A stretch of DNA of 64,000 nt from Arcuatula senhousia (taxonomy: Eukaryota; Mollusca; Bivalvia; Mytilida; Mytilidae), in contig OZ020306.1 of assembly GCA_963971305.1 (NCBI GenBank), forward strand, positions 33,067,512 through 33,131,511. The letters are read 5' to 3'. Below the pieces are notes generated by a model. It was not told the origin of the DNA, searched no databases, and was given only the letters and a program-made list of their open reading frames with translations. A program made the translations under genes and the position numbers. Numbering within the stretch: the first letter of the stretch is position 1; each line of letters begins with the position of its first letter. Shown here one piece after another: positions 1 to 10,900 of this stretch.

Positions 1-536
1 TTAATGTTATTGTTAGTTTGGTAAAACTATTTGTACTCTTAAAAAATACTTCTATCCAATTTCTTTATTCAAAATAAGAATAATAAAATATGATTTTAAT
101 TTATTTATTCATTCTTCCTTTACTTGTTTCCTTTCTGGATCAATAATGTGTATTCCCCTAAGTAACCTCATTTAAATAATTCTAAAAATAGAATGGTTTG
201 TTTACATGATTGTGTATTTTCTTTCATGTAATTATTTGAGCAACAGATAGCCATTTTCTTATTGTTTTTGTGAATAAATACTCATCCCAAGCTGGAGATA
301 ATTTAGATTTACCAGTAATTATTTGTTTTGATAACTAGGCTTACCCTGAGGCCAATTTTCACAAAACATCGATCTTTTGTAAACAGGCTTGGACAATTAA
401 CAATTAAAGCCATTCAGCTCTAATACTTCAGGATTGTTTGAATAGTAATTTGTTGATCATCACTGTTTTGACACCTTTATTGTTTTCATCAAAAGATGTG
501 AGCTTGGGTTAACACTTGTTGTTTGTTGATTAAAAA
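1..536. other. AT-rich sequence without recognisable gene
   Basis: Probably intron of the ADAMTS gene, lying between exon 15 and the unseen spacer exons. I see no exon, no clear repeat boundary and no RNA gene. Confidence 0.4.
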
Positions 537-822
537 GGGGGACCATTACCGGGATTTACGATTTCACTGTCATAATAAATTTACACAAATAGTATAACAG
601 TTTATTTTTATTTTCACAATAATTACAAAACAATTTTATTTTCATTAAAAAAATCTTCATCTGTAGTCTTTCTACCTGAAAAAAAGACAAATTTTGAGGG
701 TCCCTTGTCATAGAAAATGATCGCGCATTTTACACAAAACTTCGTTTTTTCCCCAGATTTTCATAATGAAAAGGGGGTGCGCATTGTACATAAATGCGCA
801 CTATACACGGCAAAATACGGTA
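537..822. mobile_element. Possible end of an unassigned DNA repeat abutting the LINE
   Basis: The segment ends with TGCGCACTATACACGG followed by CAAAATACGGTA, preceded by a second GTGCGCATTGTACA copy. This looks like the terminus of a DNA repeat. The LINE reading frame crosses straight into it, so the last residues (LTVFCRV) and the stop at 801-803 come from this sequence. The other end was not found and no superfamily is assigned. Confidence 0.35.
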
Positions 823-3800
823 AGACTATGATATAAAAGAAAGTTATTTGTATTTGCTTTCTCTCTAAATTGCAGGAAGTTGTAAAAAGTTCTGCTTTGA
901 AAGTTAACAATGTCTTTTATAAACATGATATTGCTTTCTTTCCATTTTAAACATAATGTAAGATTGGATACAGAAACAAAATTCAAAATATCAAGTGAAA
1001 AAACATTTTGCTTAGAAAGCTTTATGTCCGGTTTTGCTATGGACAAATTATAAAATACTCCTTTCCAAAACATGTTTTTAATACAATGTGAAACTTCACA
1101 CAATTTTTCTTTTTGTAGATTAAAAACTCTAGCTCCTCCAAAATGTTTGAGTTCAGAAACCAGTAGTGTTTGCCATATTCCATCAGGGTTTTCAAAGAAT
1201 CTCTTAACCCATGACAGTTTCAGATAAATCTCAAAAGATGGCAAATGTATCATGTTCAACCCCCCCTGAGACAGATCTCCTATTAAAGTATTATGTTTTA
1301 TACGATCTGTCCAACCACTCCAAATAAAGTTATAAAATAAAGTCTTTATCTCATTCATCCTGGCTTCTGACAAACTTGGAAGTGAGGTAAATAAATGAAT
1401 TAGTTTTGGAAGAGCCAAAGTTTTAACCACAGTTATCTTTCCTAGAAGAGTCAGTTTTCTATGCTGCCAGCTCTTCAATATGGCTGATACTTCTTTGATT
1501 TTTTTAGCAATATTTACATCCAGAATACTCTGTATATCAAGTGAAAAATCTATACCCAATAACTTAAAATTTGAGTGAGACCAAAAGAGATCGTAATTTG
1601 GACAAAGAACTTGATCTGAATATCTTTTACTCCCAATCCAAACAGCTCTAGTTTTTGAAGCATTCATTTTTAATCCAGAAGTATCAGCAAAGGATTTGAA
1701 ACATATCAGTGTCTCTTCAAGAGACTTTTCACTACCATCTAAAGTTAAAAATGTGTCATCAGCATACTGACTTAAAAGAGACATTTGATCGCCAACTTCA
1801 ATTCCTTTAATATTTGGGCTTGATTTAAGTTTTAAAGATAATAGTTCCACTCCTATAATGAATAAATACGGTGACAAGGGATCACCTTGTCTACAACCTC
1901 TCTCAAGATTGAAGAAATCTGACAAGTGGCCATTGTTTATTACACAGCTTTTTGCGTTGGAGTATAGGCTTTCGAACCATTTGATTATTGATGGACCAAA
2001 ATTAAAACTTCTAAGTGCTTTTTTCAAAAAATTCCACTCAATTGAATCAAAGGCTTTTTCAAAGTCTACCAAAAGTAATAATCCACTTAAATTATGATAT
2101 TCAAGATAATGCATCAAGTCATATAACAGACGCGTATTTTCTCCAATAAAACGACCTTTGATAAAACCTTTTTGAGTGTCGCTTATTATATGAGGTAAGA
2201 CAACTTTCAATCTATTAGCTATAGCTGCCGAAGCAATCTTAATGTCTGTATTTACAAGACTAATAGGTCTCCAGTTGCCAATTAAACTTCTGTCTTTTCC
2301 CTCTTTTGGTATACATGTAATCATGCTTTGGTACTGAAAATCAGAAAATTTGCCTGTTGCATATCCATGCAACAATGATCGAAAAACAAATGGTCCGAGG
2401 TCCCTCCAAAAAAACTTATAAAAGTCAACTGTATATCCATCTGACCCAGGACTTTTACCATTTTGCATATTTTTAAGTGCAGCATAACATTCTTCAAAAG
2501 TAATGTTACCCTCACACTGGTCTTTTTGTTCCTGTGTAAGTTTAACATTATGTGTAAAGAATGAATTGTCTAAGCTATCCGAAGGCACAGCAGTGTATAA
2601 TTTCTTATAGAAACTAGACTGCTCATGCATGATCATTGACTGATCTGAAATAATATTACCTTGACTATTGATCAATTCAACCATTGTTTTCTTTACAGAG
2701 TTCTTTTTTTCAAGTTTACAAAAATATTGAGTACATTTCTCTCCATTCTCATGCCAATTGGCACGTGAACAAAGAATAATGCCCTCAATTTTTTGTTCTC
2801 GTCTTGTCTGCATTTCAGCTTTCTTGTTGTTAAGTGACGTCAATGTTACCTCATTAGGGTTAACATTCATATCATTTTCTAGTCTTTGTATATCTTTTTC
2901 AAGCTCAAGGATTAATGCCTTTTCTTCCCTTGATTTATTAATACTATGTTCAATTGACAAGGATCTGATCCTCATCTTCAGGTATTCAAAAAAATATTGG
3001 TCATCACAAGTTAATTGAACCTGTAATGGGTTATTCAAATCACCTGATAGATAAAACTCAGATACAGAGTCATTGATGCACATTTTAACTTTATCAATAT
3101 AGTCTCTATCTCTCAGTAACTGGGAATTGAACTTCCAGTAACCCTTCCCCCTTATCCCTACACTTGCTGAGAAACTAAAGACAATGGCAGAATGATCTGT
3201 TCTATAGCCAGGAATAATTATTGATTTTTTCATAAGTGAGAATAAATCTTCACTTACCAAAAAATAGTCAAGTCTACTTTGTTTCAAAGGAGACCTTTGA
3301 CGCCATGTATATTTTTTATCGTCAGGATGACTAACACGCCAAGGATCAATTAGCTCAAATTGTTCACACATTTCCTCAATCTTTTTACGAGAGTTAACAT
3401 TTCTATTGTGAATTATATTATATGTGTCCATTCTAAAATCCTGGACCACATTCCAGTCACCACATAGTAGGTAGCTATTGTTATTAAAAGAAGCTATTTT
3501 TCTAGATAAATGTTCAAAAAATAAAGGTTCATCCTTATTGTGACCATATATACAAACAAAAGTAAGTCGTTGTTCAAAAATAGATAAATCAACTATTATA
3601 AATCTTCCATTTTCATCAATTATATGGTTATGAATATTATAATCTAAACCTGGTTTAAACATAATACAAACACCTGCACTACTATTATTACAATGACTAA
3701 ATAAACATTTGCCACCCCATTCATCTTCCCATAGTTTTTCCACACTTTCACTACTATGGGTTTCTTGAAAACAAATTATGGATGCATTTTTACTCTTTGC

Positions 3801-3857
3801 CCAATTAAAAACATCTACTCTTTTGTTTATATTACTAAAAAGACCCCGTACATTCAT
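801..3857 (-). CDS. Non-LTR retrotransposon ORF2-like protein (endonuclease plus reverse transcriptase), L1/Tx1-like
   Basis: A 1018-residue open frame. Residues 1-230 form an apurinic-type endonuclease: start MNVRGLFSN, FQETHS with the catalytic Glu, GDWNV, RLDYFLVS, and TDHSAIVF near the end. The reverse transcriptase follows, with NWRPISLVN, the LLVDFEKAFDS motif holding the first catalytic Asp, GCRQGDPLSPYLF, and the YADD box at residues 698-701 (plus 1755-1766). This enzyme nicks target DNA and primes reverse transcription there. The frame has no internal stop. Tx1/L1 ORF2 proteins are usually longer at the C-terminus, and here the last residues read into another repeat (see 537-822), so the copy is 3'-truncated. 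ORF1 is not present upstream. The L1/Tx1 placement rests on motif resemblance only. Confidence 0.93.
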   Translation of the reverse strand: MNVRGLFSNINKRVDVFNWAKSKNASIICFQETHSSESVEKLWEDEWGGKCLFSHCNNSSAGVCIMFKPGLDYNIHNHIIDENGRFIIVDLSIFEQRLTFVCIYGHNKDEPLFFEHLSRKIASFNNNSYLLCGDWNVVQDFRMDTYNIIHNRNVNSRKKIEEMCEQFELIDPWRVSHPDDKKYTWRQRSPLKQSRLDYFLVSEDLFSLMKKSIIIPGYRTDHSAIVFSFSASVGIRGKGYWKFNSQLLRDRDYIDKVKMCINDSVSEFYLSGDLNNPLQVQLTCDDQYFFEYLKMRIRSLSIEHSINKSREEKALILELEKDIQRLENDMNVNPNEVTLTSLNNKKAEMQTRREQKIEGIILCSRANWHENGEKCTQYFCKLEKKNSVKKTMVELINSQGNIISDQSMIMHEQSSFYKKLYTAVPSDSLDNSFFTHNVKLTQEQKDQCEGNITFEECYAALKNMQNGKSPGSDGYTVDFYKFFWRDLGPFVFRSLLHGYATGKFSDFQYQSMITCIPKEGKDRSLIGNWRPISLVNTDIKIASAAIANRLKVVLPHIISDTQKGFIKGRFIGENTRLLYDLMHYLEYHNLSGLLLLVDFEKAFDSIEWNFLKKALRSFNFGPSIIKWFESLYSNAKSCVINNGHLSDFFNLERGCRQGDPLSPYLFIIGVELLSLKLKSSPNIKGIEVGDQMSLLSQYADDTFLTLDGSEKSLEETLICFKSFADTSGLKMNASKTRAVWIGSKRYSDQVLCPNYDLFWSHSNFKLLGIDFSLDIQSILDVNIAKKIKEVSAILKSWQHRKLTLLGKITVVKTLALPKLIHLFTSLPSLSEARMNEIKTLFYNFIWSGWTDRIKHNTLIGDLSQGGLNMIHLPSFEIYLKLSWVKRFFENPDGIWQTLLVSELKHFGGARVFNLQKEKLCEVSHCIKNMFWKGVFYNLSIAKPDIKLSKQNVFSLDILNFVSVSNLTLCLKWKESNIMFIKDIVNFQSRTFYNFLQFREKANTNNFLLYHSLTVFCRV

Positions 3858-4320
3858 TGATAAAATGCTTATAACACAAATTAAAATTCACATGTTGGTT
3901 GAGTTTGTAAAGCAGAATTTTTTAATGAGTCAAAAAACCCAAAAACAAACCACCCATGGAGAATTACAATCAATACCATATCATTATAAACATATTATAG
4001 ATTGATAATCAACAGACTTCCTTATTGCGACAATCTCCGTCATTCTAATACCCCCCGACACTCTTGGGAGCAGTACCTCTATTGGCCAGGAGGGAAACCA
4101 GGGGAAGTGGTACGGGAGTATAGAATGTGTGTCCACTGGAATACCCGCCAATCATCATTAATAATGCCTGATGAAAGTCTTAAAATCACCAGAACAGTGC
4201 AAAAAATGTTGACTTTACAAACTCAACCAACATGTGAATTTAACAAAACTGAAACAAACCTCTTGTCAACCAAAAACCACAAACTTGGCATCATAGTATT
4301 AAGAAACTCTACACAAATTT
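3858..4320. repeat. LINE upstream region with 29 bp inverted repeat
   Basis: A 29 bp arm at 3884-3912 (core CACATGTTGGTTGAGTTTG) is matched as an exact reverse complement at 4213-4241, with 300 bp between the arms. It lies immediately upstream of the LINE start codon on the minus strand. It may be part of the LINE 5' region or a separate small inverted-repeat element. No ORF1-like frame is visible here. Confidence 0.6.
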
Positions 4321-4830
4321 GATAACTTTGTATTATTGTTTTTTTTTTTTTTTTGCCTGGAGATATTTTAAACCATTATTTCTATTAATAGTTAAATTCT
4401 ACTTTCACTTTCATTTTCAACGTCATCATGGACTCTTAATTATGACGTCATATTTTATGAACCCACATTTGTACTTCAGGTCCTATTTTTTTTAATATCT
4501 GTACCCTGATGACGGTGCCCTAGGCACCGAAACTAGTTGGTCAAACAGAAATAAAGACATAGACTTGCAAATCCAGTTGATGTTGTTGTCCTTTTTCTTT
4601 TCACTCTAATAAAGCTATTTACTCCCTATCAATGAAATTGATACCCAGGATTTTTAGAACTTTCACAGTAATTCACTTATTGCATATATATATGACTTGA
4701 ACTGTGCTGTAGAGAAAGATTCAAACTAGAATGACAGTCTTCTATGGAAAAGGAATTAAACCTGTGTATCAATAACTTTGTAAGAGGGGGTTTACAGTTA
4801 AAGTAATAATATAACTTAAAGAAGACTCAC
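4321..4830. other. Intron sequence with a possible retroelement tail
   Basis: A stem-forming stretch around 4511-4530 (CGGTGCCCTAGGCACCG) followed by an A-rich run resembles the 3' tail of some LINEs or SINEs in plus orientation. I cannot assign it to a family. The rest is plain AT-rich intron. Confidence 0.25.
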
Positions 4831-4961
4831 CAGACACTTTCCCTGCACACATATATTATCACTGTAATCATTACACTTAGTGCCATCTTTGACTTGTTTA
4901 GACAGGGCATAGTAAAAGTTGAATCCATCTGCCTGGCAGTACAGCTTACATTGTTCATGTT
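4831..4961 (-). CDS. ADAMTS16/18: ADAMTS exon 15: cysteine-rich domain, second part
   Basis: 131 bp, residues 617-660. It reads [20 protein letters not shown], then KQVKDGTKC and NICVQGKCL. The CKLYC, KDGTxC and CVxGxC elements match the end of the ADAMTS cysteine-rich region just before the spacer. Acceptor ATTTCAG|AAC, donor CTG|GTGAGT (phase 0). I found no spacer-domain exon in 1-4830; that space is taken by a retrotransposon and unassigned AT-rich DNA. Confidence 0.93.
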
Positions 4962-7900
4962 CTGAAATGATAACACAAAAATATCTGTACTATAAAAGAT
5001 AATGTTACACATAAATGGCTGAGTCAGGAGTAAGAATTTTTCAAATACAAAGAACAAGGAGTGATATGGGTACTTTTTTGGTCGGTTTTTAAAAAGTGAA
5101 AAATTTCTTTAAAAATGCTGATTTTGATACTTTATGTTTATATTAAAAAAATGGGTCAAAGACAGAAATGGCCGGATTTCGTTTAACAAGAAGTAGGTGA
5201 GCGACAGACCTGAAATCACATCCCACATTATGGGAGCCCATGTTGATGCTGCATACCAAATATCAAGAGGCTGTGATTAGTAGTTGGTAAGAAAACTGTA
5301 ACGAAAATTTTCTACTATTGGACATTATTGTCAAAAATTAACTAAGTTGGTAAACAGGAAGTAGATGAGCGACAGACCTGAAATCGCATCCCACGTTATG
5401 GGACCTCACCCTGATACTGTATACCAAATATCAAGTGGCTATGATAAATAGTTGCTGAGAAAACTGTTACGAAAATTTTCTACTATTGGACATTATTGTC
5501 AAAAATCAACTAAGTCGGTAAACAGGAAGTAGATGAGCGACAGACCTGAAATCGCATCCCACGTTATGGGACCTCACCCTGATACTGTATACCAAATATC
5601 AAGTGGCTGTGATAAATAGTTGCTGAGAAAACTGTTACGAAAATTTTCTACTATTGGACATTATTGTCAAAAATTAACTAAGTCGGAAAACAGGAAGTAG
5701 GTAAGCGACAGACATGAAATTGCATCCCACGTTATGGGACCCCACCCTGATGCTGTATACAAAATATCAAGTGGCTGTGATAAGTAGTTGCTGAGAAAAC
5801 TGTTACGAAAATTTCTTCCCCGCCCGCCCGCCGACCGCCCGCCGCCCGCCCGCCCGCCCGACATTCACCATTTTATAACCCGGATTTTTCACTCCGTGAA
5901 ATCCGGCCAATAATAATTAAAGTTAAAAATCATGTATGTTCAATACTCAATTTGTTCATCTAATCCCATCCTTTCTATCACTTGTATTCTAGAAAGAACC
6001 ATAGTTCTGTATCAGAAAGATTAATTTTGAAATGAATTATGGTTTCATAAGTTTGCCTGTCTAAATAGAAAAGAAACGAGTCAATGGCAAAAACTGCCAT
6101 CTTGGACATATAATTGACAAGCTGTTATAAACATTCATTTTCAATCCTCTAACATCTCTTGACTTCAATTGTTTTGATTTTAAACCTTTATTAGCGATTT
6201 CTCTTGTATGGCCTTTTGAAAAGTTTCTAGATAAATCTTCAATAAGGCCATGATATATAGAATGACTCATTGATTCTCATCCAAATTTCTTGAAAATATG
6301 GTGTGACTAGGCCAATTTTACTTTTTATTTCATTTTGATAAAATATTCTGCCATTTTAAGAAACGGACCAAAAATTTACATAATTTACCAAAAAAAACAA
6401 CATAAAACTTTTCTGAGGGGTCTGGAGAGGATGAGAATCCAGGATATTTTTTATAATGGCCTAAATCTTCAATTATGATTCCCACACATCCTGTTTTACC
6501 ATCATATATCCTCTTGTACGGTGTCCAGTGATACATGAATCCCCTGAACCTGTGTTTGTTAAAGAATCCACATTGTTCTTCTCTGAAATCAAGGCTACCA
6601 TAGGGACACTTCTGCAAGTAAAACAAAATTATTATCATAATATCCTATATTCATCAAGAAAATATATCTTTTTGAAAAGTACAAAAGATGATTGAAACAT
6701 AATAACTAAAAAAGCATTGTATACATGTTATAAATGCAAATGAAGTTAACTGTTAAAAGTGATCTTTAAAACCTGCTTCAACCCACAATTTTTAATAAGA
6801 TAAAATGGTTGTTTTAACCAAGTTTTAAATATCGCTTATTGTTAGATTTGACATACTGCTTGAACCTTTTGCTTTTGAGCACTTTTCTTTCAATACTTTT
6901 TGTTTTTTACTTTTAAATGCTGATGATGAGCCATTATTCTTTGAAATATGCAAATTCGTTGTTTTGATTTCTGAATTTGTATTTGTATCCTGCATAAAGT
7001 AACTAAAGGATTATAATTGTGATCTTCAATTCCTTTGGTATGTCCTTCTTGATTTGTCTGTTCTGTTTGAACACTGAGATTAATCAGTTCAATAACTTTG
7101 TTAGTTATCTTACTTACAATAAGATTTTACGGACTGATACTAGTAGCAGTTCAGGATGTAAAATATTAAATTATTGCCACAAATTGCTTTTGCTTAAAGT
7201 ACATACCTGCAGGTTACAGAGCTTGTGCATTTCAGCTTTACCAGCACACTTTCTACCTCCATACTGTGGTCTATAAAAAGTCATAAAGTATATTAAGTGA
7301 TTTAGAAGATAAGAAAATCTGTCAAAGTAAAAAATGGCCAGATTTCCTTAACCAGGAAGAAGACCTGAAATCCAATCCAACATTATGGGACCCCCAACTT
7401 AATACTGTATATCAAGTGGCTATGATAAGTAGTTCCAGAGAAAACTGTTCAGAAAATTTCTTCCCTGTCCACCACTCGCCTGACATTCACCATTTTTATA
7501 ACCCAGATTTTTCACTCCGTGAAATCCAGACAAAAATGCATAAAATCATAAATTATGTAACCAAATGCAATAGGACTGCAATCATAGGTAATTTTTTTAA
7601 GATAACAAGGAAAACACAATGTATATGTCCTATTTTTCAAGCTTTATTTTTTGCTTTATACTCAACATTAAATAAACAGTTATAAAAAATATTTGTTATT
7701 ACAGCGGATTATTACAAATTCTGCTCCTCCTTTTAACCCCTCTTTCACATGTTCTGGAGCACTGTTCCCACTCAGACCAAGGAGACCAGTTTCCATCTAC
7801 CGGCTGTGGACCACGCCTTCCATACGACTCGCATTTACCTTGTTGACACCACTTAAAAGAAATTCATACCAAATTATATCAGAGGCAGAAAATAACTGTT

Positions 7901-10900
7901 CTATCATTATTATGCTTGGGGTACTAATTTTTGTTCCGTAAATGGATGACAGTCAACCATGAAAATAGGAATTTAATGAGGTGTTTATCAAATTGCTTTA
8001 TTCTAGACACATTTCCAAACAACAAAATTAAAGATCAAATGAAACAACTTATTTGATGAAACCATGGAATTTGACCCCAATATAATGACAAATGAATCAT
8101 CAGTAAATTTTAAATAAGAAATGATTTCATGAATATTCCCATAACAAAATTTCTTTGAAAACAAGATTTAATTGAAAGATTTTCATAAAGGATATGCAAG
8201 TGTGCAAACATGTTTATACATAACAAAAGTATGATTTAAGATATCCATTGTTATCCATCATGAAATATTTATGAGGGATTTTTATTTTCTGTCATTTTAA
8301 AGGAAAATGACCAAAGTTACATAATTTGCTAAAAAATCAAAATAATTTTTTTTGAGGCAGCTGAAAAAATCAGGAGGGGAGCGGATGAGAATCTAGTATG
8401 TTTTTTTATGTTGGCCTAAATGAAAACAGTCCAGCCTTGCCAAGTTTCATTTTAATATGCTTGAAGTTGAAGTAAATAACTTTAACCCCCCCCCCCCAAA
8501 AAAAAAAAAAAAATTCATAATGATGTGTTTAGTAAAGCAGCAGTAATATATGTTTTCAACATGTTTCAAGCTCTACGAGGACACATTAACAGGAAATCAA
8601 ATAAGTAAATGTGCCTACCTACCATACCATGACCACATGATGTCCCATCAGCTGCTGGTAAAAACTTGGTCTCACACATCAGACCAGACTTGTAACACCA
8701 TAACTTCTGACATATCTCTCTCTGAAATAAGAACAATAGAAACTTGAATTCAGGTTAATACACAAATAAGCGTTCATCAACAATATTCCAAAAACAGACA
8801 AAAATATGATTTCCTAACTAAAACTATCGACCTCTCAACAAGCATCAGATTTTAAATGTTTCAATAAAATACACAAAAGAATAAATGTGTTGATTTTTCT
8901 GTATAAAGAAAATTATTTTGAGCAGTATGTTATACTACTAAATTCTCCTTAAGAAAATGATTGATAAAAAAATCTGAAATATAATTACATGTATATTGTT
9001 TTATTAATGGGTAAATAACTCATTTTGTATTAAGAATACCAGCAAAGTTGATTAAGACTATAATATTCTTTAATCATCACATATATATCTTAAATATGTT
9101 TAAGCAGTAAAACATGGAGAGGAAACAAACCATTCCAAATTCAAATATACACAGTCTTGCATTTCTACCAAACTGCCATCTACACTGAGTATCAGCATCA
9201 AATAGTTCACCAGGGAGTTTGTCAGGGAACTGTAATTCTCCTAAACTTTTTGGCTTATTTTCTAAACATCCTGATTGAATAGTGCTGAAATTCAAACATC
9301 ACAAACAGTTAAGTTTCTACTTCTATATAAAAAGAAATTTGCATAAGATGCATACATTAAATGTTTTCTTTTTTCTTTTGTTCCCATAAATTTTTAGTAT
9401 AAAACTAGATTATGTTGGTACTCAGTTGTTATTTTTACTTAAGACATATTATTGAAGACATCATATATTTAATAAACCAATATATAATAGCAAGCATAGC
9501 TCGTAGCAGAGAGCTCTACAGCAAGTTCCTGCGAAAAATTTGCCTAATACTGATATTGATTTATTTCGTCCGGATATGATTCTCACAATTTCACGTGCAC
9601 AATTTATACAGGTTCAATGTGAATTTGAAAATAATTACCAATTTTGCTACTCGCCTTCAAAAAATTTTCTATGAAAATATAGGACAAGGAGAAAAATATT
9701 CTGATGACGATGAGTTTAATACTTCATTTTTTTCAGTAATACAAATTTTATTCATTTTTTTACATTTTTTTTTATGCTCATTTGGCCCAAATACCTCATC
9801 CCAATCTGAATGTTCTAGAAAATGAACTGATTACAGTAAAAATAACTAAGATCAAAACAGTTAACATTTACATCAAAAGTGTCCACATTTTTTTCGGGAA
9901 TGGGGTCCTCTAGATCTTATATTCTGAATTCCAAACGATTTTATTCCTAAATTGAGGCGTGGAACTCCGTCATATGAGGGCAAAAAAGAGGATCCATCTT
10001 TGATGTTTCATGGTATAGGGGGGGGGGCTTTCTTCAACTCAAAAGGTATGTAAAAATACAATTAAGCTGTTCATTGACATCTTATATTTTTGCTGTGCTG
10101 CCTACTTCATATTATATTTATATAATAACCTAAGACTATTTTAGGACAATACCAAATTATTTACTTGAAGTATCTGTCAAGGTAGTGTTTGCTACAGCTG
10201 GACCATCTAAATATCCCTGTCCTTGAACTTAACCTAGGAGACATGATAGTTCCAGCATCTGTTCTGCAGTGATTGTCTGTACCATCATGCATCATTCCAA
10301 AACTAAAAATAGAAAAAAATATGTCCTTGAACTTAACCTTGGAGACATGATAGTACCAGCATCTGTTCTGCAGTGATTGTCTGTACCATCATGCATCATT
10401 CCAAAACTAAAAATAGAAAAAAATATGTCCTTGAACTTAACCTTGGAGACATGATAGTACCAGCATCTGTTCTGCAGTGATTGTCTGTACCATCATGCAT
10501 CATTCCAAAACTAAAAATAGAAAAAAATATGTCCTTGAACTTAACCTAGGAGACATGATAGTACCAGCATCTGTTCTGCAGTGATTGTCTGTACCATCAT
10601 GCATCATTCCAAAACTAAAAATAGAAAAAAAATATGTCCTTGAACTTAACCTTGGAGACATGATAGTACCAGCATCTGTTCTGCAGTGATTGTCTGTACC
10701 ATCATGCATCATTCCAAAACTAAAAATAGAAAAAAATATGTCCTTGAACTTAACCTTGGAGACATGATAGTACCAGCATCTGTTCTGCAGTGATTGTCTG
10801 TACCATCATGCATCATTCCAAAACTAAAAATAGAAAAAAATATGTCCTTGAACTTAACCTAGGAGACATGATAGTACCAGCATCTGTTCTGCAGTGATTG

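Noticed and set aside
6330..6499. Continuation of ADAMTS exon 14 past 6500
   Set aside because: The frame stays open, but the family sequence resumes only at exon 15, and the GATG|GTAAAA donor joins to it in the right phase.
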